Source: Mycolicibacterium porcinum
Lineage (GTDB): Bacteria; Actinomycetota; Actinomycetes; Mycobacteriales; Mycobacteriaceae
DNA length: 64,000 nucleotides
Reading direction: 5' to 3'
NCBI GenBank assembly: GCA_002086835.1
Contig: MVIG01000015.1
Span: 62,001 to 126,000, forward strand
Below the pieces are notes generated by a model. The model saw only the letters and a program-made list of their open reading frames with translations, did not search any database and had not been told where the DNA came from. Positions 48,069 to 56,897 of the stretch are shown piece after piece. Within the stretch, counting starts at the first letter, position 1, and each line of letters begins with the position of its first letter. The translations under genes were made by a program, and so were the position numbers.

Positions 48069-48123
48069 CGGTCACTCCTCTCCCTCGTCGTTAGACAGAC
48101 TGAGCAAGCCTACAAGAGCGGGC

Positions 48124-48906
48124 TCAGACGGTGAGCAAGCGGTACAGCCCGATCAAGCCCACCACCACGATCACGCCGCGCAGTGCGTTCGGCGACAATC
48201 GCCGGCCGTAGTGCGCGCCCAGGAAGCCGCCGATCAACGAACCGACGGCGATCAACCCCGCCGCTTCCCAGCTGATCCGGTCGAACGCGACGATGGTGTA
48301 CGCGAGCGCGGCCACGATGTTGACCAGCAGCGACAGCAGGTTCTTGGCCGCGTTCATGCGCTGCATCGACTCCGGCAGCAGCGCACCCATCACCGCGATC
48401 AGCAGGATTCCCTGGGCCGCGGTGAAGTAGCCGCCGTAGACACCGACCGCGAACGTGCCGATCACCAGCACCGCCATCCGACGCGGACTGACGTGGTCGG
48501 CAGACTGACCGGACGCCTCGGCGCGTTGGCGCGCCCAGGCCTGTATCCGCGGGCCCACGACCACCAGGACCAACGCCAGGATCAGCAGGATCGGCACCAC
48601 CGTGACGAACACCTTCTCCGGAAGGTGCAGCAGCAGCCAGGAACCCAGCCCGGCGCCGATCAGCGAACCGGGAATCTGCCAGCGCAGCCGATTCCACTGC
48701 CCGCGCAGTTCCCGCCGGTAGCCCCAGGTACCCGAGACTCCGCCGGCGACCAGACCGACGGCGTTGGACATCGTCGAGGTGACGGGCGGAATTCCGAGAG
48801 CGACGAGCGTCGGGAAGGTGATCAGCGTGCCGGATCCGACGATGGCGTTGATCGCGCCCGCACCGACACCGGCCAGCGCGATCAGGATCATGTGGGTGAC
48901 AGACAC
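48124..48906 (-). CDS. TauE/SafE-family permease
   Basis: A 260-residue protein with about eight transmembrane helices. It has ‘GVGAGAINAIVGSGTLITFP’ and ‘GTFAVGVYGGYFTAAQGILL’ at the starts of the two repeats, plus ‘MNAAKNLLSLLVN’, all typical of the YfcA-like branch. It starts at GTG 48904-48906. It is probably an anion exporter; the substrate cannot be read from sequence. It lies downstream of der but is separated by a hairpin. Confidence 0.88.
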   Translation of the reverse strand: MSVTHMILIALAGVGAGAINAIVGSGTLITFPTLVALGIPPVTSTMSNAVGLVAGGVSGTWGYRRELRGQWNRLRWQIPGSLIGAGLGSWLLLHLPEKVFVTVVPILLILALVLVVVGPRIQAWARQRAEASGQSADHVSPRRMAVLVIGTFAVGVYGGYFTAAQGILLIAVMGALLPESMQRMNAAKNLLSLLVNIVAALAYTIVAFDRISWEAAGLIAVGSLIGGFLGAHYGRRLSPNALRGVIVVVGLIGLYRLLTV

Positions 48907-48930
48907 TCGCGCCAGCCTATCGGCCCGTTT

Positions 48931-48971
48931 TGTGGAGTTTCAGCCGCACTCGTCGCGGCCAGAACTCCACA
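48931..48971. repeat. 41-bp nested inverted repeat after der
   Basis: The symmetric structure is TGTGGAGTT, TCA, GCCGC, ACTCGTC, GCGGC, CAG, AACTCCACA. It has a 9-bp outer stem, a 3x3 internal loop, a 5-bp inner stem and a 7-nt loop. It begins 5 nt after the der stop, so it may terminate the parA-der operon. It could also be a copy of a dispersed REP-like element. Confidence 0.65.
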
Positions 48972-48976
48972 CATCG

Positions 48977-50395
48977 CTAGCGCTTCTTCGGCGCGCCCCG
49001 CTTCTCCCGGACCCGGACGTTGATCCGCACCGGGCTGCCCTCGAAACCGAACTGCTCACGCAGCCGACGCTCCAGGAACCGGCGGTAGCCGGCCTCCAGG
49101 AACCCTGAGGTAAACAGCACGAAGGTCGGCGGCCGCGTGGCCGCCTGGGTGGCGAACAGGATCTTGGGCTGCTTGCCGCCACGCACCGGCGGCGGCGTCG
49201 CGGCCACCACCTCTTTGAGGAAGTTGTTGAGCTGTCCGGTCGAGATCCGCTTGTCCCAGGACGCCAGCGAGGTCTCCAGGGCCGGCACCAGCTTCTGCAC
49301 CGCCCGGCCCGTCATGGCCGAGATGTTGACCCGCGGCGCCCACTGCACCTGCACCAGTTCCCGGTCGATCTCCTTGTCCAGCAGGTACCGTCGGTCCTCG
49401 TCGACCAGGTCCCACTTGTTGAACGCGATGACCAGGGCCCGCCCGGCCTCGATGACCATCGACAGCACCCGCAGGTCCTGCTCGGTCAGCGGCTGGGAGG
49501 CATCGATCAGCATGATCGCGACTTCGGCCGCATCGATTGCCCCGTGGGTGCGCACCGAGGCGTAGAACTCGTGCCCGCTGGCCTGACCGACCTTGCGCCG
49601 CAGACCCGCGGTGTCGACGAAACGCCAAGTCTTGCCGCCCAATTCGATCAGCGAGTCGACGGGATCGACCGTGGTGCCCGCGACGTCGTGCACCACCGAG
49701 CGCTCGTCGCCGGCCAGCCGGTTCAGTAGCGAGCTCTTGCCGACGTTCGGCTTGCCCACCAGCGCCACGCGGCGTGGGCCGCCTGCACCGCTGCCGCCGA
49801 CCTCGGAAACCTCGGGCAGCTTCTCCATCACGGTGTCGAGCAGATCGGCCACGCCGCGTCCGTGCATGGCACTGATCGCGTGCGGCTCGCCGATGCCCAG
49901 CGACCACAATGCCGCGGCATCGGATTCGCCGCGCTGGGTGTCAACCTTGTTGGCCGCCAGGAAGACCGGCTTACCCGACTTGCGGAGCATCCGGGCCGCC
50001 GCCTCGTCGGCCGAGGTGGCGCCGACAACCGCGTCGACCACGAGGATGATCGCGTCCGCGGTGCGCATCGCCACGAGCGCCTGGTCGGCCACCAGCTGCT
50101 GCAGGCCCTTGGCGTCGGGTTCCCATCCCCCGGTGTCCTGCACCATGAACCGGCGTCCCAGCCAGTTCGCGTCATAGGACACCCGGTCACGGGTCACCCC
50201 GGGGATGTCCTGCACGACGGCTTCGCGACGCCCCAGGATCCGGTTCACCAGAGTCGATTTCCCGACGTTGGGTCTGCCGACCACAGCCACCACGGGCGGT
50301 GGCGCGGCGGCCTCCTCCAGAACCTCGGCGACCTCGTCGCTGAGCTCCCAGTCGGTTTCATCCGACCAGGTGCCGTCTCCGTCCGAGACGCTCAT
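48977..50395 (-). CDS. der: ribosome-associated GTPase Der (EngA)
   Basis: A 472-residue double GTPase needed for 50S ribosome assembly. Two G domains are present. The first has ‘GRPNVGKST’ and ‘QDTGGWE’ with ‘AANKVDTQ’. The second has ‘GKPNVGKSS’, ‘VDTAGLRRK’ and ‘AFNKWDLV’. The KH-like C-terminal domain ends in a basic tail (‘[10 protein letters not shown]’). The order cmk-der matches Rv1712-Rv1713. Its ATG overlaps the cmk stop as ATGA. Confidence 0.97.
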   Translation of the reverse strand: MSVSDGDGTWSDETDWELSDEVAEVLEEAAAPPPVVAVVGRPNVGKSTLVNRILGRREAVVQDIPGVTRDRVSYDANWLGRRFMVQDTGGWEPDAKGLQQLVADQALVAMRTADAIILVVDAVVGATSADEAAARMLRKSGKPVFLAANKVDTQRGESDAAALWSLGIGEPHAISAMHGRGVADLLDTVMEKLPEVSEVGGSGAGGPRRVALVGKPNVGKSSLLNRLAGDERSVVHDVAGTTVDPVDSLIELGGKTWRFVDTAGLRRKVGQASGHEFYASVRTHGAIDAAEVAIMLIDASQPLTEQDLRVLSMVIEAGRALVIAFNKWDLVDEDRRYLLDKEIDRELVQVQWAPRVNISAMTGRAVQKLVPALETSLASWDKRISTGQLNNFLKEVVAATPPPVRGGKQPKILFATQAATRPPTFVLFTSGFLEAGYRRFLERRLREQFGFEGSPVRINVRVREKRGAPKKR

Positions 50396-51078
50396 CGCCG
50401 TACCCCCGCATGCTGGGTCACCAGGTCGAGAAGGTGTGCCACGACCTGTGTTTGGTCCATATCACTGGTGTCGACCACCAGGGCGTCGTCGGCCGCCCGC
50501 AACGGCGAGACGGCCCGGGTGGAATCCAGGTGGTCGCGCCGCTGCACGTCGGCGAGCACCGTCTCGTAGTCGTCGGGCAGCCCGCTCGCGATGTTCTGGG
50601 CGTTGCGGCGCCGGGCCCGCTCTTCGGCGGAGGCCGTCAGGAAGATCTTGACGTCGGCCTTGGGGAGTACCACGGTGCCGATGTCGCGGCCTTCGACCAC
50701 CACGCGCCCACCAGAGGACGCCAACTCCCGCTGCAGGTCGACCAGCCGGGCCCGCACCCCGGGCACCGCCGACACGGCCGACACCGCGCGGGTCACCTCG
50801 TCGCCACGGATCTCGGCAGAGACGTCCTCGCCAGCCAGGTAGGCGCGGTCCTCAGCGGGATCCGAACCCACCCCGATCACCGCGCCGGCAGCCACCGCGT
50901 CGATCGCCTCGGCATCGTCGAGATCGGCGCCGGCCCGCAACACCGCCAACGTCACGAGGCGGTACATCGCGCCGGTGTCCAGGTAGTCGGCGCCCAGGGC
51001 CTGTGCCAAACCTCTTGAAACCGAAGACTTTCCGGTTCCCGCCGGTCCGTCGACCGACACCACCAGAGATCCGCTCAC
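50392..51078 (-). CDS. cmk: cytidylate kinase
   Basis: A 228-residue NMP kinase phosphorylating CMP and dCMP with ATP. The P-loop is ‘[16 protein letters not shown]’, followed by ‘[20 protein letters not shown]’, ‘[20 protein letters not shown]’ and the lid ‘[12 protein letters not shown]’. GTG 51076-51078 overlaps the rluB stop as GTGA. It is part of the parA-der operon. Confidence 0.96.
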   Translation of the reverse strand: MSGSLVVSVDGPAGTGKSSVSRGLAQALGADYLDTGAMYRLVTLAVLRAGADLDDAEAIDAVAAGAVIGVGSDPAEDRAYLAGEDVSAEIRGDEVTRAVSAVSAVPGVRARLVDLQRELASSGGRVVVEGRDIGTVVLPKADVKIFLTASAEERARRRNAQNIASGLPDDYETVLADVQRRDHLDSTRAVSPLRAADDALVVDTSDMDQTQVVAHLLDLVTQHAGVRR

Positions 51079-51818
51079 ATTCCCACCGCCTGATAAAGCT
51101 CGCCGACTTCCTTGCGGCTGAGCGCCCTGATACTGCCCGGTCGCTGCTCGCCGAGCGCCACCGAACCGATGTCGGTGCGGACCAGTTCCTGCACCGGGAA
51201 ATCCACTGCGGCCAGCATCCGTCGCACGATGCGGTTGCGCCCCTCGTGCAGGGTGACCTTCACCAAGGTCTTGCCGGGAACCGTGTCCACCACCGCGAAA
51301 TCGTCGACGTGCGCCGGGCCGTCGTCCAGTTCGACACCGGCGCGCAGCTTCTTGCCGAGCCCGCGCGGCACCGTGCCGATCACCGTCGCCACATACGTTT
51401 TGGGGATCTCATAGGACGGATGCATCAGCCGGTGGGCGAGCTCCCCGTCGTTGGTCAGCAGCAGCAGGCCCTCGGTGTCGGCATCGAGCCGCCCGACGTG
51501 GAACAGCTTCTTGTTGCCCCGGACCCGGTGCTCGACGAGGTCTCCGACGCACGGGCGGCCGCGCTCGTCGGACATCGTGGACAGCATGCCGCGCGGCTTG
51601 TTGATCGCCAGGTACACCAGGGTGTCGTCGAGAATCACGCGCGAACCGTCCACCCGGATGTCGGCGACCGCCGGGTCGACGCGGGTACCGAGTTCGGTCA
51701 CCAGCCGGCCGTCCACCTCGACGCGGCCGTCGGTGATCATCCGCTCGGCCACCCGCCGGGACGCAATTCCGGCCTGGGACAGCACTTTCTGGAGCCGTAC
51801 GCCTTCTTCAGCAGCCAT
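51075..51818 (-). CDS. rluB: 23S rRNA pseudouridine synthase RluB-type
   Basis: A 247-residue RsuA/RluB enzyme. It has an N-terminal S4 RNA-binding domain (‘[20 protein letters not shown]’) and a catalytic domain with ‘[10 protein letters not shown]’ and the catalytic Asp in ‘[19 protein letters not shown]’. The C-terminal motif is ‘[11 protein letters not shown]’. It modifies 23S rRNA in the peptidyl-transferase region. ATG 51816-51818 lies 1 nt after the scpB stop. Confidence 0.94.
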   Translation of the reverse strand: MAAEEGVRLQKVLSQAGIASRRVAERMITDGRVEVDGRLVTELGTRVDPAVADIRVDGSRVILDDTLVYLAINKPRGMLSTMSDERGRPCVGDLVEHRVRGNKKLFHVGRLDADTEGLLLLTNDGELAHRLMHPSYEIPKTYVATVIGTVPRGLGKKLRAGVELDDGPAHVDDFAVVDTVPGKTLVKVTLHEGRNRIVRRMLAAVDFPVQELVRTDIGSVALGEQRPGSIRALSRKEVGELYQAVGM

Positions 51819-51819
51819 T

Positions 51820-52557
51820 TCAGTCCTTGTCCACATCGAAGGCCAGCGGCTGATCGCTACCGGATGAGCCACCGTTGAGTTTGGCGAAACGCGGCTCGTC
51901 ACCGAGTGATTCGCTCAGATCGTCGATCACGTCGACATCGGGCAGCAGCGGCGCGATGTCGGGCAGATCGGACAGCGAGGTCAGACCCAGCCGTTCCAGG
52001 AACAGCTCGGTCGTGGCGAACGTCGCCGCACCGGAGTCGGGGTCGGTGCCAGCCTCGGTGATCAGACCACGCGCCACCAGGGTCCGCATCACCGCATCCA
52101 CATTGACCCCGCGCACCGCGCTCACCCGCGCCCGGGTCACCGGTTGCCGGTAGGCCACCACGGCCAGGGTCTCCAGTGCGGCCCGGGTCAGCTTGGACCT
52201 GGCGCCGTCGAGCAGCAACCGCTCGACGTACGGGGCGTAGCGCGCCCGGGTGTACATCCGCCAGCCGCCCGCGGCCTCACGCAGATCGATGCCGCTGTCC
52301 CGGGCGGCGAACTCCTCGGCCATCAGCCGCAGCTTGGCCATCACCCGATAGGCGGGCTGTTCGGTCGCCGAGGCCAGCGCGTCCACCGTCACCGGCGTGT
52401 CCACTACCAGCAACAACGCCTCCAGGACGGCACCCAGTTCACCGTCTTCGAGCTCGGGAACCGTCGCCACATCGATGCCCAGGTCATCCCCGACCGGGAT
52501 CGCATCACCCGGGGCATCGTCGGACCGCTCTCCGGAATCGGAGATCTCGTCAGTCAT
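51820..52557 (-). CDS. scpB: segregation and condensation protein ScpB
   Basis: A 245-residue kleisin-partner protein with two winged-helix domains (‘LGAVLEALLLVVDTPVTVDA’, ‘TRAALETLAVVAYRQPVTRA’, ‘RGVNVDAVMRTLVARGLITE’) flanked by acidic, disordered ends. With ScpA it bridges the SMC heads for chromosome compaction. It follows scpA by 8 nt, as in the M. tuberculosis Rv1708-Rv1713 block. Confidence 0.95.
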   Translation of the reverse strand: MTDEISDSGERSDDAPGDAIPVGDDLGIDVATVPELEDGELGAVLEALLLVVDTPVTVDALASATEQPAYRVMAKLRLMAEEFAARDSGIDLREAAGGWRMYTRARYAPYVERLLLDGARSKLTRAALETLAVVAYRQPVTRARVSAVRGVNVDAVMRTLVARGLITEAGTDPDSGAATFATTELFLERLGLTSLSDLPDIAPLLPDVDVIDDLSESLGDEPRFAKLNGGSSGSDQPLAFDVDKD

Positions 52558-52565
52558 TGTTCTCG

Positions 52566-53444
52566 CTATTCTTCCGCATCAGCGGTTGCCAGATGTTCGC
52601 TGGTCGGCCGATCTCCGGTCCACGAAACCTGGAGCACTCCAAGCGGTTCTGGTTGCTCGAATGCTACCGCCCTGGCCCGGAACAGTTCGAGCAGCGCCAG
52701 GAAGCGGCCGACGATCTGAAGTCCGTCGGTGCACTCTGCCACGAGTTCGGAGAAAGTCGCCCATTCGCCGATCCCGCGCTGTTCCAGCAGGGCGATGATC
52801 CGGTGGGCCTGTTCGGGCACCGACACCTTGGGCGCATGGATGTGGTCGATGCCGACCGTCGGCACCGGGCGCGGAGTGAGGGCCGCGGCCGCGATCTCGG
52901 CGAACTTCGACGCGTCGACCCCGAGCATCACCTCGGGCAGCAGGTCCGAGAACCGCTCCTCCAGCGACACCGCACGCGGGTAGCTGCGCAGCGCCGCCGC
53001 TTCGAGTTCGGCGAACATCAGCGCGACATGTTTGAACGCGCGGTACTGCAGCAGCCGCGCGAACAAGAGGTCGCGGACCTCGAGCAGGGCGAGATCCTCC
53101 TCGTCGTGCACCTCACCCGAGGGCAGCAGCCGCGCGGCCTTCAAGTCCAGCAGGGTCGCCGCGATCACCAGGAACGTCGTGGTCTCGTCGAGCTCGAGGC
53201 GGGCGCCGATCTCTTTGGTGTAGGCGATGAAATCGTCAGTGACCTGGTGCAATGCCACTTCGGTGACGTCGAGGCGATGCGCGAAGATCAGCTGCAACAG
53301 CAGGTCGAACGGCCCCTCGAAGTTGGTGAGCCGGACCTGGAAGCGGTTCTGCTGGTCACCGGCGGTCGGCTCCTCCCCGACGGCGGCAGCTGGTTCTGCA
53401 GGATCGCCGGTCGGAGTGGCCGGGGTGTTCAGGACATCGTTCAC
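52566..53444 (-). CDS. scpA: segregation and condensation protein ScpA (kleisin)
   Basis: A 292-residue kleisin. After a variable 30-residue start come the SMC-neck-binding N-domain (‘FQVRLTNFEGPFDLLLQLI’, ‘RLDVTEVALHQVTDDFIAYT’), the central ScpB-binding stretch (‘LLFARLLQYRAFKHVALMF’) and a C-terminal winged helix (‘GFLALLELFRARAVAFEQ’-like). GTG 53442-53444 overlaps the parA stop as GTGA. Confidence 0.95.
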   Translation of the reverse strand: MNDVLNTPATPTGDPAEPAAAVGEEPTAGDQQNRFQVRLTNFEGPFDLLLQLIFAHRLDVTEVALHQVTDDFIAYTKEIGARLELDETTTFLVIAATLLDLKAARLLPSGEVHDEEDLALLEVRDLLFARLLQYRAFKHVALMFAELEAAALRSYPRAVSLEERFSDLLPEVMLGVDASKFAEIAAAALTPRPVPTVGIDHIHAPKVSVPEQAHRIIALLEQRGIGEWATFSELVAECTDGLQIVGRFLALLELFRARAVAFEQPEPLGVLQVSWTGDRPTSEHLATADAEE

Positions 53445-54325
53445 GCGCCGAACCGGTCGATGACTTCGCGTGCCAGCGATCGGTAGGCCACGGCGCCGCC
53501 GGACTTCGGCGCCCAGGTGGTGATCGGCTCGCCGGCCACGCTGGTCTCGGGGAAGCGCACGGTCCGGGTGATCACCGTGTCGAACACCAGGTCGCCGAAC
53601 CGCTCCACGACGCGGGCCATCACCTCGCGCGCGTTGACCGTGCGCGGGTCGTAGCGGGTGACCAGGATGCCGCTGATGGACAGCTTCGGGTTGAGCCGGT
53701 CATGCACCTTGTCCACGGTGTCGGTGAGCAGGGCCAGCCCGCGCAGCGAGAAGTACTCGCACTCTGTGGGGATGATCACACCGTCGGCGCAGGCCAGCCC
53801 GTTGACGGTGAGCAGGCCCAACGACGGCTGGCAGTCGATCAGCACGTAGTCGTAGCGGTCGAGCACCGGGTACAGCGCGCGGGCCAGCGACTGTTCGCGG
53901 CCCACCTCGTTCACCAGCTGGATCTCGGCGGCCGACAGGTCGATGTTGCTGGGCACCAGGTCCATACCGCTGACCCGGGTCTTGATCACGACGTCGTCGA
54001 TCGACACCCGCGGTTCGACCAGCAGGTTGTGCACCGTGTGCTCGAGTTCGTAGTGCGGGACTCCGAGACCCGCCGACAGCGCGCCCTGCGGATCCAGGTC
54101 GACCAGCAGGACGCGGCGGCCGTATTCGGCCAGGCTGGCGCCCAGATTGATGGTCGACGTGGTCTTGCCGACCCCACCCTTCTGGTTGCACATCGCGATG
54201 ACCTTGGCCGGGCCATGCGTCGATCGCGGCTGCGGTTCGGGAACGTTACGCGGCGGCCGGCCGGTCAGACCGAGCTCAGGTGTGTGGTGTTCGAAGAGGC
54301 CGTCGTGTGCGCTGTCGTCGTTCAC
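53441..54325 (-). CDS. ParA-family ATPase (chromosome-partition-like)
   Basis: A 294-residue Walker-type ATPase with the deviant P-loop ‘CNQKGGVGKTTSTINLGASL’, Walker A' ‘VLLVDLDPQG’ and Walker B ‘DYVLIDCQPSLG’. It is the Rv1708 counterpart by context (before scpA); the true chromosomal ParA is normally at oriC, so the role here may be to assist condensin loading. It starts at GTG 54323-54325 and is first in the parA-scpAB-rluB-cmk-der operon. Confidence 0.92.
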   Translation of the reverse strand: MNDDSAHDGLFEHHTPELGLTGRPPRNVPEPQPRSTHGPAKVIAMCNQKGGVGKTTSTINLGASLAEYGRRVLLVDLDPQGALSAGLGVPHYELEHTVHNLLVEPRVSIDDVVIKTRVSGMDLVPSNIDLSAAEIQLVNEVGREQSLARALYPVLDRYDYVLIDCQPSLGLLTVNGLACADGVIIPTECEYFSLRGLALLTDTVDKVHDRLNPKLSISGILVTRYDPRTVNAREVMARVVERFGDLVFDTVITRTVRFPETSVAGEPITTWAPKSGGAVAYRSLAREVIDRFGA

Positions 54326-54459
54326 GTCGGCTCCTCGCGCGAGCGCTCGTCGGTCCTACCCATACCACCGCTGGTCAGGCATCCCGCAGTATTCGCGCAC
54401 ATCCCGGCAAGTTTAACGTCGGTATGCAGCCAGGACGGGCAGACCCGCGGGCGGTCGAT

Positions 54460-54487
54460 AGTTTTGCTCTCTGCGACCAGCAAAACT
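54460..54487. promoter_or_regulatory. inverted repeat upstream of biosynthetic cluster
   Basis: AGTTTTGCT (54460-54468) and AGCAAAACT (54479-54487) form a perfect 9-bp dyad with a 10-nt spacer. It is centred about 70 nt before the first cluster gene and lies in the 216-bp divergent gap to parA. It is AT-rich compared with its surroundings. It is a likely operator; no regulator gene is in the cluster. Confidence 0.55.
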
Positions 54488-54541
54488 GCCGTCGCCGACA
54501 ATTCGACCCATCCGCCGGGCCGCCGGCTCCGAACTACCGTT

Positions 54542-56251
54542 ATGGACCAGCCGCGGGATCCTGGAACCGCCCCTACTGTCCGAGTCGTCGACTTTGTTGT
54601 CGACTACCTGGCTCATGCTGGCATTCGCCACATGTTCGGCGTTGGCGGCGCCAACATCGAAGACCTCTACGACTCCGCGTACTTCCATACCGGCATTACC
54701 GCGGTACTTGCCAAGCATGAGTTCTCGGCGGCGACCATGGCCGACGGGTACAGCCGAGCGAGCGCCGGGATCGGCGTGGTGGCGGCCACCTCCGGCGGTG
54801 CGAGCCTCAATCTGATCCCCGCGCTCGGTGAATCGCTCGCCAGCCGGGTTCCCGTCCTGGCCGTGGTGGGCCAGCCGCCCAGCACGCAAGACGGGCACGG
54901 CAGCTTTCAGGACACCAGCGGGCGCAACGGCTCGCTCAACGCCGAAGCCTTGTTCGGTGAGGTGTCCGTGCGCTGCCGGCGCGTGCTCAACCCCGCTGCG
55001 GTAATCGTCGAGCTACCGCGGGCCATCGTGGCCGCCCGCACCGGCGGCCCCGCTGTGCTGCTCATTCCCAAGGACGTCCAACAGAGCCCGGTCGCTGCCG
55101 CCCACGTCACGCAGATCGACCGACCTCGGTCGCCTGCCGAACCCGATGCCATCGCCGCAGCGCTCGAAGCGTTCGACGGGCCCCTCACGATCATCGCCGG
55201 TGAACAAATCGCCCGTGACAACGCCCGCTCCGAACTCGAAGAACTACGCCGCGCCACCGGTGCGCGCGTAGCGACGGTGCCGGACGCCAAGGACGTGGCC
55301 GCCGTCGACCTGGGTGTCACAGGTGTCATGGGCCACCGCGGCGTGGCCGAGGCGATCACGCGCAGCGCCATGTGTCTTCTGGTCGGGACTCGGCTGCCAC
55401 TAGTCGCCCGCACCGGCCTCGACGATGCGCTGGCGGCGGTCCCGACCTTCTCGATCGGGTCGGCGGTCCCCTATCCGCCGTGCCGCCACATCCACACCGC
55501 CGACCTGAGGACATCGCTGGCGCAGCTGACCCGCACCGTACGAAGAAGATCTGGCCAACCCCGACAGCATGTTCCGGCACCGGCACCGGCACCGGCCGAG
55601 CTGACTCCTCCGATCTCCGCCGGAGCCGGTGTCCGCTATCGGGATGCGATGAAACTGCTCGACGAGGCACTGCCCGACGACGCCGATGTGGTGGTCGACG
55701 CCGGCAACACCGGAGCTTCGGCCATCCACCAATTGCCGGTGCGGCAGTCGGGACGGTTCGTCGTCGCTCTCGGTATGGGCGGGATGGGCTACAGCTTCGG
55801 CGCCGCCATTGGCGTGGCCTTCGCCCGGACGAAGCGGCGCACCGTGGTAATCGCTGGTGATGGCGCTTTCTTCATGCACGGCATGGAAATTCACACCGCC
55901 GTGCAGTACCGATTGCCGATCACCTTCGTGCTGTTCAACAACAACGCCCACGCGATGTGTGTTACGCGGGAACAGCTCTTCTACCAAGATCTCTACAGCT
56001 ACAACCGATTCACCGCCAGCCGCCTCGGCCACGGTGTGGCGTCGATGTTTCCCGGCTTGGCGGCCGAGGACGTCGACTCGATAGAGCAGCTTCCCCATGC
56101 ACTCGCCCGCGCTCTGGCAGCGGATGGCCCATCGGTAGTGAGCATCGAGTGCTCAGCCGACGAAATCCCGCCGTTCGCACCCTTTTTGACTCCACCTCAC
56201 GTCAATTCCATCACACAGAAAGATCCGCCCTATGTCGCTGCCCGCACTTGA
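54542..56251 (+). CDS. thiamine-diphosphate-dependent enzyme (acetolactate-synthase-like)
   Basis: A 569-residue ThDP enzyme, first in the cluster. Its PYR domain has ‘IRHMFGVGGANIEDLYDSAY’ and the catalytic Glu near residue 60 (‘LAKHEFSAATMADGYSRAS’). The PP domain has the ThDP/Mg motif ‘GDGAFFMHGMEIHT’ with ‘LFNNNAH’ (GDG near 439). It lacks the usual AHAS FAD stretch and the regulatory subunit. It could decarboxylate a 2-oxo acid or make an acyloin from two carbonyl units. ATG 54542 is used; the longer frame enters parA. The chemistry is inference. Confidence 0.88.
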   Translation: MDQPRDPGTAPTVRVVDFVVDYLAHAGIRHMFGVGGANIEDLYDSAYFHTGITAVLAKHEFSAATMADGYSRASAGIGVVAATSGGASLNLIPALGESLASRVPVLAVVGQPPSTQDGHGSFQDTSGRNGSLNAEALFGEVSVRCRRVLNPAAVIVELPRAIVAARTGGPAVLLIPKDVQQSPVAAAHVTQIDRPRSPAEPDAIAAALEAFDGPLTIIAGEQIARDNARSELEELRRATGARVATVPDAKDVAAVDLGVTGVMGHRGVAEAITRSAMCLLVGTRLPLVARTGLDDALAAVPTFSIGSAVPYPPCRHIHTADLRTSLAQLTRTVRRRSGQPRQHVPAPAPAPAELTPPISAGAGVRYRDAMKLLDEALPDDADVVVDAGNTGASAIHQLPVRQSGRFVVALGMGGMGYSFGAAIGVAFARTKRRTVVIAGDGAFFMHGMEIHTAVQYRLPITFVLFNNNAHAMCVTREQLFYQDLYSYNRFTASRLGHGVASMFPGLAAEDVDSIEQLPHALARALAADGPSVVSIECSADEIPPFAPFLTPPHVNSITQKDPPYVAART

Positions 56252-56897
56252 AGACATCGCTCTTCACTCCGGAACCACCAAGGCCATCGAAGGCGTGGTC
56301 CGGATCGAAACATCACCGCGAGAGAAGGCCACCCCGATCATCATGGACATGATGCGATCGGTGTACCCGCACGATCAGATCTTCGGCGAATACTGCACCG
56401 TCAACGACTACATCGATTGTCCGCCTGAGGATCTGTTCGAGTATCTGTCGGACACCCGCTGCCTCGAGGAGTGGACTTACAGCCTGCGTGGTTTCCGACC
56501 GACCGATGAGCCGGGCCTGTGGGCCGCCTACGACCGCCTGGGCACCGAGACTGAGATCTTCACCCGCACAACCGCGAACAAGCAAGCGATGACGGTCGAC
56601 TACCACTGCGCCTGGGATCAGGGCAAGCACTTGTGGATGGTCTATCTCATGCGGGTGGTCGATGCCAAGACAGTGTTGAACAAGCCTGGTTCCGTCGTGT
56701 TGTGGACGAATTGCCGTCACCCGTTCTATGACGACAACCCCTACCCCGAGACCGCTCCGCCCGGACGGCCGGTGTGGGTCGGAGACTTCTGGGACATGTT
56801 CGGAGCGGGCCATCTGCTGGAACTCAAAAACCTCAAGGCGATCACTGAATACCGCTACCGCCACGGACTACCCGTGACACCGGCCTGGATGAAATGA
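56232..56897 (+). CDS. SRPBCC/cyclase-like protein of the cluster
   Basis: A 221-residue protein. After a lead of about 50 residues comes ‘YCTVNDYIDCPPEDLFEYLSD’-type sequence (in part), then ‘RCLEEWTYSLRGF’. Alternating strands and a C-terminal helix (‘LLELKNLKAITEYRYRHGL’) complete a SRPBCC/aromatic-cyclase-type pattern. It overlaps the ThDP gene by 20 nt and the KAS III gene by 4 nt. It may bind and fold a reactive keto intermediate; catalytic residues were not identified. Confidence 0.75.
   Translation: MSLPALEDIALHSGTTKAIEGVVRIETSPREKATPIIMDMMRSVYPHDQIFGEYCTVNDYIDCPPEDLFEYLSDTRCLEEWTYSLRGFRPTDEPGLWAAYDRLGTETEIFTRTTANKQAMTVDYHCAWDQGKHLWMVYLMRVVDAKTVLNKPGSVVLWTNCRHPFYDDNPYPETAPPGRPVWVGDFWDMFGAGHLLELKNLKAITEYRYRHGLPVTPAWMK

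Noticed and set aside
46948..48075. Long minus-strand frame under the first TauE/SafE gene
   Set aside because: It is an alternate frame of the permease, which has clear membrane helices. Only the short frame 47958-48068 seems worth keeping.
53702..54541. Upstream extension of the ThDP enzyme
   Set aside because: It lies antisense to parA and is low-complexity. The ATG at 54542 starts the recognisable ThDP protein.
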